From contig JBHHZP010000140.1 in NCBI GenBank assembly GCA_046758085.1, forward strand, positions 1-9,598: a stretch of 9,598 nucleotides of DNA, written 5' to 3'. The translations under genes were made by a program, and so were the position numbers. Source of the stretch: VRUB01 sp046758085. GTDB taxonomy: Bacteria > Pseudomonadota > Gammaproteobacteria > Acidiferrobacterales > SPGG2. This document shows positions 1-9,598 of the stretch, one piece after another (the stretch's first letter is position 1; each line of letters opens with the position of its first letter). Below the pieces are notes generated by a model. The model saw only the letters and a program-made list of their open reading frames with translations, did not search any database and was not told the origin of the DNA.

Positions 1-449
1 TCACCAGCCGCGTTCTTTGTCATGGAGCCGAGACGGGAAGTCACATTCATGATTTTCGCATGCTTGGCGGCCCGCAGCAGCGGAAGCACGGCTTGAGTGC
101 AGCGGATCGCACCGAGGCAGTGCGCCTGCAGTAAATCGAGGGCCTCCCCTGCAGTTATATCGTTTATGGTGTAATTCTTGCCGCCAATTCCGGCATTATT
201 GACCAGCACGTCCAGATGTTGGGTATGCCGGTACAGAACTTCGGTAATTTTCGGCATGCATTCATCGTTCGAAACGTCGGTGACGATCGGATGACACCGC
301 CCGGCCCAGGCGTCGCGCAAGCCTGCGGCGGCGGACTCGCGCCGCACCAGCGGGAACGTGGTCCAGCCTCTCTCGGCATAAAGCTGGTGCAGATGGTAGC
401 CGAGCCCACGACTCGCTCCTGTGATGAGAACGCACTGTATATTTGCCAT
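1..449 (-). CDS. SDR family NAD(P)-dependent oxidoreductase (partial, C-terminus beyond window)
   Basis: The minus-strand frame opens with ATG at 447-449 and runs without a stop for 149 codons to the left edge, so the C-terminal part, including the expected catalytic Tyr-x3-Lys, is missing. It is a short-chain dehydrogenase/reductase, which transfers hydride between NAD(P)H and a carbonyl or alcohol substrate. Visible motifs are the cofactor-binding TGASRGLG (residues 10-17), an Asp-Val at 58-59 that would contact adenine, NNAG (84-87), and the catalytic Ser of the NVTSRLG stretch (Ser138). The Asn that normally completes the catalytic tetrad, in the N-x-x-G of the helix-4 region, is His110 (HCLG). 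Arg36-Arg37 after the second strand hint at NADP(H), weakly. No strong ribosome-binding site precedes the start. It lies 85 bases downstream of the GNAT gene on the same strand and may be co-transcribed with it. The substrate cannot be told. Confidence 0.9.
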   Translation of the reverse strand, partial: MANIQCVLITGASRGLGYHLHQLYAERGWTTFPLVRRESAAAGLRDAWAGRCHPIVTDVSNDECMPKITEVLYRHTQHLDVLVNNAGIGGKNYTINDITAGEALDLLQAHCLGAIRCTQAVLPLLRAAKHAKIMNVTSRLGSMTKNAAG

Positions 450-534
450 GAGTGTTATCTATTCGTCTTTTCGCGTTCGTGTCTTCCGGCACCACGCGCC
501 TACTGCAGGTACTGCACATTGGCGCCTTGTTATC

Positions 535-1017
535 TCACGCTCCCAGCGACAATTCCATATATGTCGTTCCCGTGATGGGGCTGTCATAGTAGGGAGCGAT
601 CGTCTTGAACCCCAGTGAACGATAAAGGCGCTGTGCCGCCGTCATCTTGGGTAGGGTATCGAGCCTTATGCGGGCGTAATGCCGTTCCTTTGCTTCGACG
701 ATAACACTTGCCATTAATCGTTTTCCGATCCCCCCGCATTGATACCGGGGGCTGACGTAAAGTCGCTTGACCTCCCCGACGGCATCGGCGATCTTGCGCA
801 AGGCGACGCAACCGATCGCTGGCCCTTCGCACTCTGCCAGCAGGATCAGGCCGGAAGGTGCGGTATAAGGCCCGGGTAACGTGGCCAGCTCTTCATCGAA
901 GGACTGAAAACCCAGGTCGATTCCAAGCCACGCGGCGTAGTCTTCAAACAAGCGGCGCGCCATCGCCATATCCTGATCGCCAGTAGCCTCCCGGATGGTT
1001 ACGATTGCGTTCTTCAT
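535..1017 (-). CDS. GNAT family N-acetyltransferase
   Basis: A 160-residue protein of the GCN5-related N-acetyltransferase fold, which moves an acetyl group from acetyl-CoA to an amine. The N-terminal half (ARRLFEDYAAWLGIDL, about residues 20-35, then FDEELATLPG at 40-49) matches a common stand-alone GNAT subfamily. Motif A is VKRLYVSPRYQCGGIGKRL (83-101), with the pyrophosphate-binding Q-x-x-G-x-G at 93-98. Motif B is RLDTLPKMTAAQRLYRSLGF (118-137). The C-terminal strand is TTYMELSL. I chose ATG 1015-1017 because the conserved fold begins right there; the same frame stays open into lhr, but that extension is arginine-rich and unlike the family. The gene is transcribed away from lhr, with a predicted extended -10 promoter about 50 bases upstream. 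The SDR gene follows on the same strand. The substrate is unknown; the subfamily is not assigned a reaction that I can name. Confidence 0.9.
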   Translation of the reverse strand: MKNAIVTIREATGDQDMAMARRLFEDYAAWLGIDLGFQSFDEELATLPGPYTAPSGLILLAECEGPAIGCVALRKIADAVGEVKRLYVSPRYQCGGIGKRLMASVIVEAKERHYARIRLDTLPKMTAAQRLYRSLGFKTIAPYYDSPITGTTYMELSLGA

Positions 1018-1065
1018 AGGCAGGAAACTGGCTCTGTAGCAAGGCCGCATCAACAGAGATTCGCC

Positions 1066-1074
1066 AGTATAACA
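1066..1074 (-). promoter_or_regulatory. Predicted extended -10 promoter for the GNAT gene
   Basis: Read on the minus strand the bases are TGTTATACT, that is TG-n-TATACT, an extended -10 element differing from TATAAT at one position. No good -35 hexamer lies 16-18 bases upstream, which is usual for extended -10 promoters. A start near 1059 would leave a leader of roughly 40 bases before the ATG at 1017. This is by motif only. Confidence 0.45.
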
Positions 1075-1148
1075 CCGCGCGGTGGCCGTTCGATCGGACC
1101 GTGATTCACCGGGCCAAAAGGCACGGGTGCCACAACCGCTGGGGTTTT

Positions 1149-1178
1149 TTGCACAGACCATAACAGGTCGCTTACCAT
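1149..1178 (+). promoter_or_regulatory. Possible sigma70-type promoter for lhr
   Basis: TTGCAC (1149-1154) and TACCAT (1173-1178) are separated by 18 bases and lie 34 bases upstream of the lhr start. They match the consensus at three and four of six positions, so this is a weak call. It is the best plus-strand candidate in the 194-base divergent region. The T6 run at 1145-1150 just before it has no proper stem and is not called a terminator. Confidence 0.25.
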
Positions 1179-1211
1179 TGGGCATGCGCGCGCACCCGGC
1201 AGCACTTCCCG

Positions 1212-5684
<4,473 letters not shown>

Positions 5685-5692
5685 GGCATAAG

Positions 5693-5735
5693 CGCTGTGT
5701 CCTGCGCAGTAACCACAGACTGCGCAAACACGGCG
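5693..5735 (+). promoter_or_regulatory. Two-part hairpin ahead of the reductase ribosome-binding site
   Basis: The inner stem is perfect: TGCGCAGT (5703-5710) pairs with ACTGCGCA (5719-5726) around the loop AACCACAG. An outer stem extends it: CGCTGTGT (5693-5700) pairs with ACACGGCG (5728-5735) with one G-U pair, separated by a small internal loop (CC opposite A). The base of the stem takes in the first G of the GGAG ribosome-binding site (5735-5738). No T run follows, so it is not a classical intrinsic terminator. The loop's CACAG (5714-5718) could alternatively pair with CTGTG (5695-5699), giving a competing fold. It may act as an RNA element controlling translation of the downstream gene, or as a protein-binding dyad; neither is shown. 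Confidence 0.45.
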
Positions 5736-5742
5736 GAGCGCT

Positions 5743-6957
5743 ATGACATGCGAACAACTCGCTACGATGACAGGATCTAGTACCAGTCGTACCTATGATG
5801 TCGCAATCGTCGGCAGCGGGCCGGCGGGCTCCGCCGCGGCGTATGTCCTGGCGGATCAGGGCGTGCGTACGGTCGTGATCGAGAAAGAGCATTTGCCGCG
5901 CTACAAGGTCTGCGGCGGCGGCGTGGTGCGTCGTGCCGTGGATGCGCTACCGGTCGACATTCGGCAGATTGTCGAGCGCGAGTTTCCTTCCGTTCAGATG
6001 AACTTTCTTGACGCCGGCCTGCAATTCTCTTCAAACAGGTCCCGCTCGATCGTTTCCATGACTATGCGCGACAAAATCGATCACCTGCTCGTGCTCTCGG
6101 CGCAAGATCGATCGGCAGAGATCGTTTCGGAGTGCAAGGTGGAGAATATTTCGTGGCGCCCCGACACGATCGAGCTCACCACCTGTAAGGGTGCAATCGC
6201 TGCGCGATTCGTCATTGCCGCAGACGGCGCCTCGGGTGTGGTTGCGCGCCGTGCCGGCTGGAAAGACCATCGGGTGCGGGCGCCGGCACTCGAGTACGAG
6301 ATCACGGTACCGCCGCAGGTGCAAGAGACATTGAGCCAGACCCTGAGGTTTGACTTTGGTGTGGTCCCTCGGGGCTACGGGTGGGTTTTTCCCAAGCGCG
6401 AGCATCTATCGATTGGCATAGGCGCCCTCAGTCCGCGCAGAAGCCAATTCGGTCTGAAACAAATGCTCGCGCAGTACCTCACATCGCTTGGAATCCACCA
6501 CATCACTCACATGGCACGACACGGCTTCGTCATTCCAGTCATGCCGCGCGCGGGCCCGCTTGTGAGAAATCGCGTGGTGCTGGTGGGCGATGCCGCCGGC
6601 CTGGCCGATCCCGTGACCGGCGAAGGAATCACCAATGCGATCTTGAGCGGACAGGCGGCCGCCAATGCAATCATTCAAAGCGACTTTAGCGACGACCGCG
6701 TCCGCCAAAACTATCATGCAGCCATTAACACCACGATCCTGCGGGAGCTGCGAGCAGCGCGTCTGCTGGCGAGTATGCTTTACGGCTTCTCCCGATTTCG
6801 CAACTTCATGTTTGCTCGTCACGGCCGGAGTTTTGCAGAGACTGTCACCGACGTCTTCATGGGGGAGAAGAGCTATCACCAGGAAGTGTATAACCCGGCG
6901 AATTATCTGAAGCTTCTAAGGCTGCGGCGGTCGCGATTTGCCGACAGCGTGACATGA
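5743..6957 (+). CDS. Geranylgeranyl reductase family FAD-dependent oxidoreductase
   Basis: A 404-residue flavoprotein of the geranylgeranyl reductase (TIGR02032-like) branch of the FAD-dependent monooxygenase fold; relatives reduce double bonds of isoprenoid chains on chlorophyll precursors, archaeal lipids or quinones. Seen here: Rossmann GSGPAG (24-29) followed by VVIEK with the ribose-binding Glu47, the family's YKVCGGG (54-60), AADGASG (159-165), GYGWVFPK (211-218), and the second FAD motif VGDAAGLADPVTGEGI (281-296). Length and motif order are complete. No signal peptide or membrane helix is apparent. ATG 5743 follows GGAG at 5735-5738 with a tight 4-base gap; the in-frame ATG at 5767 is an alternative that loses only eight non-conserved residues. 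It starts 58 bases after lhr, so read-through from lhr is possible, subject to the hairpin between them. The substrate is open: no chlorophyll or lipid-biosynthesis gene is adjacent. Confidence 0.88.
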   Translation: MTCEQLATMTGSSTSRTYDVAIVGSGPAGSAAAYVLADQGVRTVVIEKEHLPRYKVCGGGVVRRAVDALPVDIRQIVEREFPSVQMNFLDAGLQFSSNRSRSIVSMTMRDKIDHLLVLSAQDRSAEIVSECKVENISWRPDTIELTTCKGAIAARFVIAADGASGVVARRAGWKDHRVRAPALEYEITVPPQVQETLSQTLRFDFGVVPRGYGWVFPKREHLSIGIGALSPRRSQFGLKQMLAQYLTSLGIHHITHMARHGFVIPVMPRAGPLVRNRVVLVGDAAGLADPVTGEGITNAILSGQAAANAIIQSDFSDDRVRQNYHAAINTTILRELRAARLLASMLYGFSRFRNFMFARHGRSFAETVTDVFMGEKSYHQEVYNPANYLKLLRLRRSRFADSVT

Positions 6958-7052
6958 ACAAACCAAGTTACGGTCACCGCTGTCCCACAGATCTCGGCCC
7001 GCCCTCCCCAAACTCGTCAAGCGTGAGGGTGCTTTTCCACTGGGCTCCGGTG

Positions 7053-7164
7053 CAGACATGGCGAGCAGTTATTTCTGAGACCGTTGCAAGCCACGGATGC
7101 TGGCACCGAGTCTACAGGGAAGTATTCACGGCGTGTCTCAGACATAACTGCTCGTCATGGTCTG
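7053..7164. repeat. Long inverted repeat, MITE-like or paired IS ends
   Basis: The left arm (7053-7081) and the right arm (7135-7164, read on the opposite strand) share CGAGCAGTTAT and TCTGAGAC blocks. They agree at 27 of 29 aligned bases with one single-base gap. The 53 bases between (7082-7134) show no strong structure of their own. As RNA the arms would form a stem of almost 30 base pairs. Terminal inverted repeats this long and close are typical of miniature inverted-repeat elements, or of two decayed IS ends lying head to head. No transposase frame lies inside, and I found no clear target-site duplication at either boundary. I cannot name the family. Confidence 0.6.
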
Positions 7165-7218
7165 GGGTATGGCGGGAGTTGATGGGGCAGCAGCGAGTTA
7201 CGGTACGATTTTCGGATA

Positions 7219-7227
7219 TGTTAAAAT
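7219..7227 (+). promoter_or_regulatory. Predicted extended -10 promoter for the cupin operon
   Basis: TGTTAAAAT reads as TG-n-TAAAAT, an extended -10 element one base away from TATAAT, in the most AT-rich patch of the gap. No good -35 is seen at normal spacing. A start near 7234 would give a leader of about 38 bases before the cupin ATG. Called by motif only. Confidence 0.42.
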
Positions 7228-7271
7228 TAGCGCTTGTTCAGTAACATTCATGTGACACGAGCACTACCGGC

Positions 7272-7583
7272 ATGCAGGTTGAGCACTGGATTCCCGAAAC
7301 CGACGGCCCCTTGTCGGAGGACGCACTGCGCCACAAGCTGAGCGGGCGCGGCTACGACGTGACACGCGATGTTTATCCTCCAGGCACTTACTTTTCCGAT
7401 CACACACATGAGATAGACAAGCTGGATGCGGTACTCTCGGGCCGGTTCCGGATGACCTTAGGCAGCCAGTCTGTCGTACTACAAGCCGGTGACTGTTTGT
7501 TTGTGCCACGCGGCGCTGTGCACAGCGCCGAGGTTCTCGGTGAGGAGCCGGTAGTCAGTCTCGATGCCACGCGGAGCGGCTAG
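7272..7583 (+). CDS. Small cupin domain protein
   Basis: A 103-residue single-domain cupin (double-stranded beta barrel, usually metal-binding). Cupin motif 1 is PPGTYFSDHTHEIDKLDAVLSG (36-57) with His44 and His46; the place of the usual metal-binding Glu is taken by Lys50. Cupin motif 2 is GDCLFVPRGAVHSAEV (73-88) with His84. The THxxDKxDAVLSGRF and VHSAEVxGxEPVVSLDA wording is typical of a widespread small cupin group, so the Lys is likely a subfamily feature rather than damage. The three histidines could still hold a metal. The start at 7272 leaves a full-length domain; the ribosome-binding site is poor. The Mth938-domain gene begins 16 bases after its stop, which indicates co-transcription. 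Reaction or ligand unknown. Confidence 0.85.
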   Translation: MQVEHWIPETDGPLSEDALRHKLSGRGYDVTRDVYPPGTYFSDHTHEIDKLDAVLSGRFRMTLGSQSVVLQAGDCLFVPRGAVHSAEVLGEEPVVSLDATRSG

Positions 7584-7599
7584 TCGTCGATCAGTGATT

Positions 7600-7944
7600 A
7601 TGAAAGTACAGGCCTACGACTTCGGGAAGATCAACGTGGACGGGAAGATCTACACGTCGGATGTCATTATCGTGCCCGAGGAGGTCCGCGGCGGCTGGTG
7701 GCGCAAAGAGGGGCACAGGCTTCAAATCGAGGACCTAACCGACATCATCGAAGCCAAGCCAGACGTGGTGGTCGTGGGTACCGGCTACTATGGTCGCATG
7801 AGCATCCCGTCAGAAACGAATTCATATATTGAATCCAAGGGCATAGCGCTGCGGGCCGCGGAGACCAGCAAGGCGGTCGAAGAATTCAACAATCTACAAA
7901 AAGAAATCGGGAGGGTCGTAGCGGCATTACATCTCACCTGTTGA
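7600..7944 (+). CDS. Mth938-like domain-containing protein (DUF498/PF04430)
   Basis: A 114-residue protein made up entirely of one Mth938-like domain, a small alpha/beta fold found in bacteria, archaea and eukaryotes (including human AAMDC and a mitochondrial respiratory complex I assembly factor, NDUFAF3). Diagnostic stretches are YTSDVIIVPEEV (18-29), WWRKEGH (33-39), PDVVVVGTGYYGRM (54-67), and the closing VVAALHLTC (106-114), a usual end for proteobacterial members. I chose ATG 7600 because the family begins just here (MKVQAYDFGKINVDG). The frame is open back to 7564, but that adds an arginine-rich piece overlapping the cupin gene; a GTG at 7594 is also possible. It sits immediately behind the cupin gene. 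No enzymatic activity is established for the family. Confidence 0.88.
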   Translation: MKVQAYDFGKINVDGKIYTSDVIIVPEEVRGGWWRKEGHRLQIEDLTDIIEAKPDVVVVGTGYYGRMSIPSETNSYIESKGIALRAAETSKAVEEFNNLQKEIGRVVAALHLTC

Positions 7945-7950
7945 TCGCAC

Positions 7951-7993
7951 GGTGCCGAGCAGGTTCTCGATCCGATTCCGCATAGCTCGGACC
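7951..7993 (+). repeat. Inverted repeat in the gap before the methyltransferase gene
   Basis: GGT-g-CCGAGC (7951-7960) can pair with GCTCGG-ACC (7985-7993): nine base pairs with one bulged G, around a 24-base loop. No T run follows, so an intrinsic terminator is unlikely. It begins only six bases after the Mth938-gene stop, so it could stabilise the 3' end of that message or mark its end in another way. Confidence 0.3.
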
Positions 7994-8044
7994 GCTCACA
8001 ACAAATAAACCTTGATTCCAACCAACCGGGGGTAATCTCACTCG

Positions 8045-8866
8045 ATGGGAAAACGTAAGAGCCGCAGGCTTGCGCTTACGGCAACAACCGCTGACAAGTA
8101 CGATCTCTATCAACGAGCTGTGCAATCGCCGGTGGAGGACATCCGCTTCCTTGCGCGTGTTTACAAGACTACGCGTGGTCATCCGGCATTTCATTTTCGC
8201 GAGGATTTCTGCGGCACCGGGCTACTGACGGCCACCTGGATCAAGCGCGGTCCACAGTACACGGCCGAGGGTTTCGATATTGACCCCAAGCCACTGGCCT
8301 GGGGCAGGCGGCATAACTTCGCGCCTCTCGGCAGCGCGGCCGCGCGCGCCGTTATGCACCAGCAGGACGTGCGCAAACCGAGTAACCGGCGGCCGGACGT
8401 GCGCTGCGCGCAGAACTTTTCGTACTGCGTATTCAAGACCCGTGGTGAGCTCATGGGGTACCTTCGTGCCGTGCACCGGGATCTCGCGCGCGATGGCCTG
8501 TTTGTGCTCGATCTTCACGGCGGCACCGAGTCGATGGAAGAGGTCGAGGAAAGCACCAGGATCGATGGCGGTTTCACTTACATCTGGGATCAGCACGAGT
8601 ACTGGCCCGTGACCGCCGAAACCAAGTGTTACATCCACTTCCGCTTCCGCGACGGCAGCGAGATGCGCCGGGCGTTCACTTACGACTGGCGGCTGTGGAC
8701 TCTGGCGGAGCTCAAGGACGCGCTCTACGATGCCGGGTTCCCACAGGTCGACTGCTACTGGGAGGGCACGGGCAGCGATAGCAAGAGCGGTAATGGTGTC
8801 TTCCGCAAGACCCGGCGCGGTGAGAACTGCGATTCTTTCATAGCGTATCTTGTGGGGCTTAAATAA
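8045..8866 (+). CDS. Class I SAM-dependent methyltransferase
   Basis: A 273-residue protein with a class I (Rossmann-like) S-adenosylmethionine-binding domain. Motif I is FREDFCGTGLL (51-61), with DFCGTG as the SAM glycine loop. GFDIDPKPLAWG (76-87) supplies the acidic residue that holds the SAM ribose. QNFSYCVF (123-130) and GLFVLDLHGG (151-160) follow as motifs III-IV. The C-terminal part carries WTLAELKDALYDAGF (218-232) and WEGTGSDSKSGNGVFR (239-254), stretches I associate with one subfamily of such enzymes; its substrate is not known to me. ATG 8045 is the start; a G5 run (8028-8032) is the only Shine-Dalgarno-like sequence and is rather far away. It lies 100 bases after the Mth938 gene on the same strand, so membership in that operon is plausible but unproven. 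It ends 84 bases from the convergent GNAT gene; I see no clear terminator between them. Confidence 0.88.
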   Translation: MGKRKSRRLALTATTADKYDLYQRAVQSPVEDIRFLARVYKTTRGHPAFHFREDFCGTGLLTATWIKRGPQYTAEGFDIDPKPLAWGRRHNFAPLGSAAARAVMHQQDVRKPSNRRPDVRCAQNFSYCVFKTRGELMGYLRAVHRDLARDGLFVLDLHGGTESMEEVEESTRIDGGFTYIWDQHEYWPVTAETKCYIHFRFRDGSEMRRAFTYDWRLWTLAELKDALYDAGFPQVDCYWEGTGSDSKSGNGVFRKTRRGENCDSFIAYLVGLK

Positions 8867-8950
8867 AGGTCATTGCTCCGCCCGTACCCGCACGCGGCTC
8901 CGGTGTATCGCCCGGGCGGTACTGATAACTTGCATCCGCTTTTACCCGCG

Positions 8951-9433
8951 TTATGGCTCAACCAGATACTCGACGATAACGACATCGCGCCATACGCCGT
9001 CGAGCTTGGCGTGCCGCTTGTACGTCCCGACCTCACGGAAACCCAGCGAGTATAGAAGCTTCAGGCTTTGCGTGTTTTCCGGGAACACGCGCGAGAGCAG
9101 CTTCCAATCACCGCGTTGCCTTGACTGCGCAATCAGCGCGTTCATCGCCAGCCGCCCGGCACCCTTCCCTCTCCAATCGCGCTCGACATAGACAGAGAAC
9201 TCGCGAACGCCCGAGTAACATGCCCGCTCTCGATACGGAAACGTGGCGGCAAAAGCCACCACGGTCCCAGCCTCTTCCACCACCACGACCGCGTGTGATT
9301 TGGAAAACCAGTCTTTGATATCGGCGGTGGATCTCGGCACGGTCTCGAACGTCGCGATCCGATCCTCGATACCCTGGTTGTAGATCTCCGCAATCGCTTC
9401 CGCGTCTTCGATTGTCGCAAGTCGTACTTTCAT
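8951..9433 (-). CDS. arsN1: GNAT N-acetyltransferase, ArsN1/phosphinothricin acetyltransferase-like
   Basis: A 160-residue GNAT enzyme of the type that acetylates phosphinothricin (glufosinate), arsinothricin or methionine-sulfoximine-like glutamine analogues on their amino group, with acetyl-CoA as donor. Supporting stretches: DAEAIAEIYNQGIEDRIATFET (10-31), PYRERACYSGVREFSVYV (66-83), the CoA-binding RGKGAG (88-93), WKLLSRVFPENTQSLKL (110-126), and the closing RHAKLDGVWRDVVIVE (140-155). This wording fits the group annotated as arsinothricin-resistance ArsN1 (family A type) better than classical Pat/Bar. ATG 9433 is preferred over the in-frame ATG at 9451: the family starts at MKVRLATIEDA and GAGGAGG lies directly before it. 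It converges on the methyltransferase gene. No arsenic-resistance gene (arsR, arsB, arsC, arsM) is nearby, so the resistance role is a family inference. Confidence 0.82.
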   Translation of the reverse strand: MKVRLATIEDAEAIAEIYNQGIEDRIATFETVPRSTADIKDWFSKSHAVVVVEEAGTVVAFAATFPYRERACYSGVREFSVYVERDWRGKGAGRLAMNALIAQSRQRGDWKLLSRVFPENTQSLKLLYSLGFREVGTYKRHAKLDGVWRDVVIVEYLVEP

Positions 9434-9435
9434 TT

Positions 9436-9442
9436 CCTCCTC
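9436..9442 (-). promoter_or_regulatory. Ribosome-binding site deciding the ArsN1-like start
   Basis: On the minus strand the bases read GAGGAGG, then AA, then ATG (9433). Using the first GAGG gives a spacing of five bases to the ATG. The in-frame ATG at 9451 has no such site upstream and would place this sequence inside the coding region, so 9433 is the better start. Confidence 0.55.
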
Positions 9443-9543
9443 GGGGCACATAGCTATTCAAGGTGCACATGTCCTTGCGCTAGTGCGGCGCGCGTGGGTC
9501 GTGCGGGCGGCTCTCCTCGATGCGCATGTTAGCCCCCCATTTT

Positions 9544-9598
9544 TCACCAGCTATCTACTGCGGCCGCGTATCTGCCCGCGTCTACGGCGTTGCGCTCG
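9544..9598 (-). CDS. Possible C-terminal end of an upstream minus-strand gene (partial)
   Basis: From the right edge a minus-strand frame encodes 17 residues ending NAVDAGRYAAAVDSW and a TGA at 9544-9546. The composition is protein-like and alanine-rich, but 55 bases are too few to establish a gene. A second minus-strand frame, 9480-9554, gives a short piece (ending ESRPHDPRAPH) and is equally unproven. The rest of the tail (9443-9543) holds only the presumed leader of the ArsN1-like gene. Confidence 0.25.
   Translation of the reverse strand, partial: ERNAVDAGRYAAAVDSW

Larger units (their letters stand above)
6958..7271. other. Non-coding stretch between reductase and cupin genes
   Basis: About 314 bases with no convincing gene. 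A 96-codon plus-strand frame starts in an ATGA overlap with the reductase stop and ends at 7244, but its protein is low in structure, rich in Ser, Trp and Cys, resembles nothing I know, and simply reads through the inverted repeat. The stretch holds the long inverted repeat at 7053-7164, a possible decayed minus-strand coding remnant near 6967-7059, and an AT-richer tail (about 7205-7255) with a predicted promoter. Confidence 0.6.

Noticed and set aside
501..516. Direct repeat TACTGCA-GG-TACTGCA between the two minus-strand genes
   Set aside because: Only two 7-base copies; too short to call an operator or a tandem repeat.
1134..1150. AACC...GGTT with a following T6 run as an intrinsic terminator
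   Set aside because: The stem is only about four base pairs and it lies between divergent genes, where no plus-strand transcript needs ending.
6954..7244. 96-codon plus-strand frame starting in an ATGA overlap with the reductase stop
   Set aside because: The ATGA overlap is suggestive of coupling, but the protein has no recognisable pattern, odd composition, and passes straight through the inverted repeat at 7053-7164.
8909..8918. Palindrome CGCCCGGGCG between the convergent methyltransferase and ArsN1-like genes
   Set aside because: It has no loop and no T run, so it is not a convincing bidirectional terminator; a 10-base GC palindrome is common by chance here.

Overview
The window is GC-rich, densely coded bacterial chromosomal DNA. 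The full-length Lhr helicase with its C-terminal extension, the Mth938-like protein and the acetyltransferase types suggest a proteobacterium, probably gamma- or betaproteobacterial. That is an inference from protein style; no taxonomic marker such as an rRNA gene is present. I see no tRNA, rRNA, CRISPR array, intact transposase or phage gene.

Layout: (1) 1-1017, minus strand: a GNAT acetyltransferase (535-1017) followed downstream by an SDR oxidoreductase that runs off the left edge (1-449). (2) 1018-1211: a divergent promoter region. (3) 1212-5684, plus strand: lhr, a 1490-residue DNA helicase whose variable C-terminal linker carries an in-frame palindromic repeat. (4) 5693-5735: a strong two-part hairpin in the 58-base gap just ahead of the next ribosome-binding site. 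(5) 5743-6957: an FAD-dependent geranylgeranyl-reductase-family protein. (6) 6958-7271: about 314 bases with no convincing gene, holding a long near-perfect inverted repeat (7053-7164, MITE- or IS-remnant-like) and a probable promoter (7219-7227). (7) 7272-8866, plus strand: a small cupin, a Mth938-domain protein 16 bases after it, and a class I SAM-dependent methyltransferase. (8) 8951-9433, minus strand: a second GNAT enzyme resembling the arsinothricin/phosphinothricin acetyltransferases (ArsN1 type). (9) 9434-9598: its leader and a short unassigned minus-strand tail.

Functionally this looks like housekeeping and accessory chromosome rather than one dedicated system: DNA repair (Lhr), a flavin-dependent lipid or isoprenoid reductase, a small cupin/Mth938/methyltransferase group of unknown joint role, and two small-molecule acetyltransferases. 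I did not find a clear, previously undescribed multi-gene system. The most interesting structure is non-coding: the hairpin before the reductase gene, the repeat embedded in the lhr reading frame, and the inverted repeat at 7053-7164.
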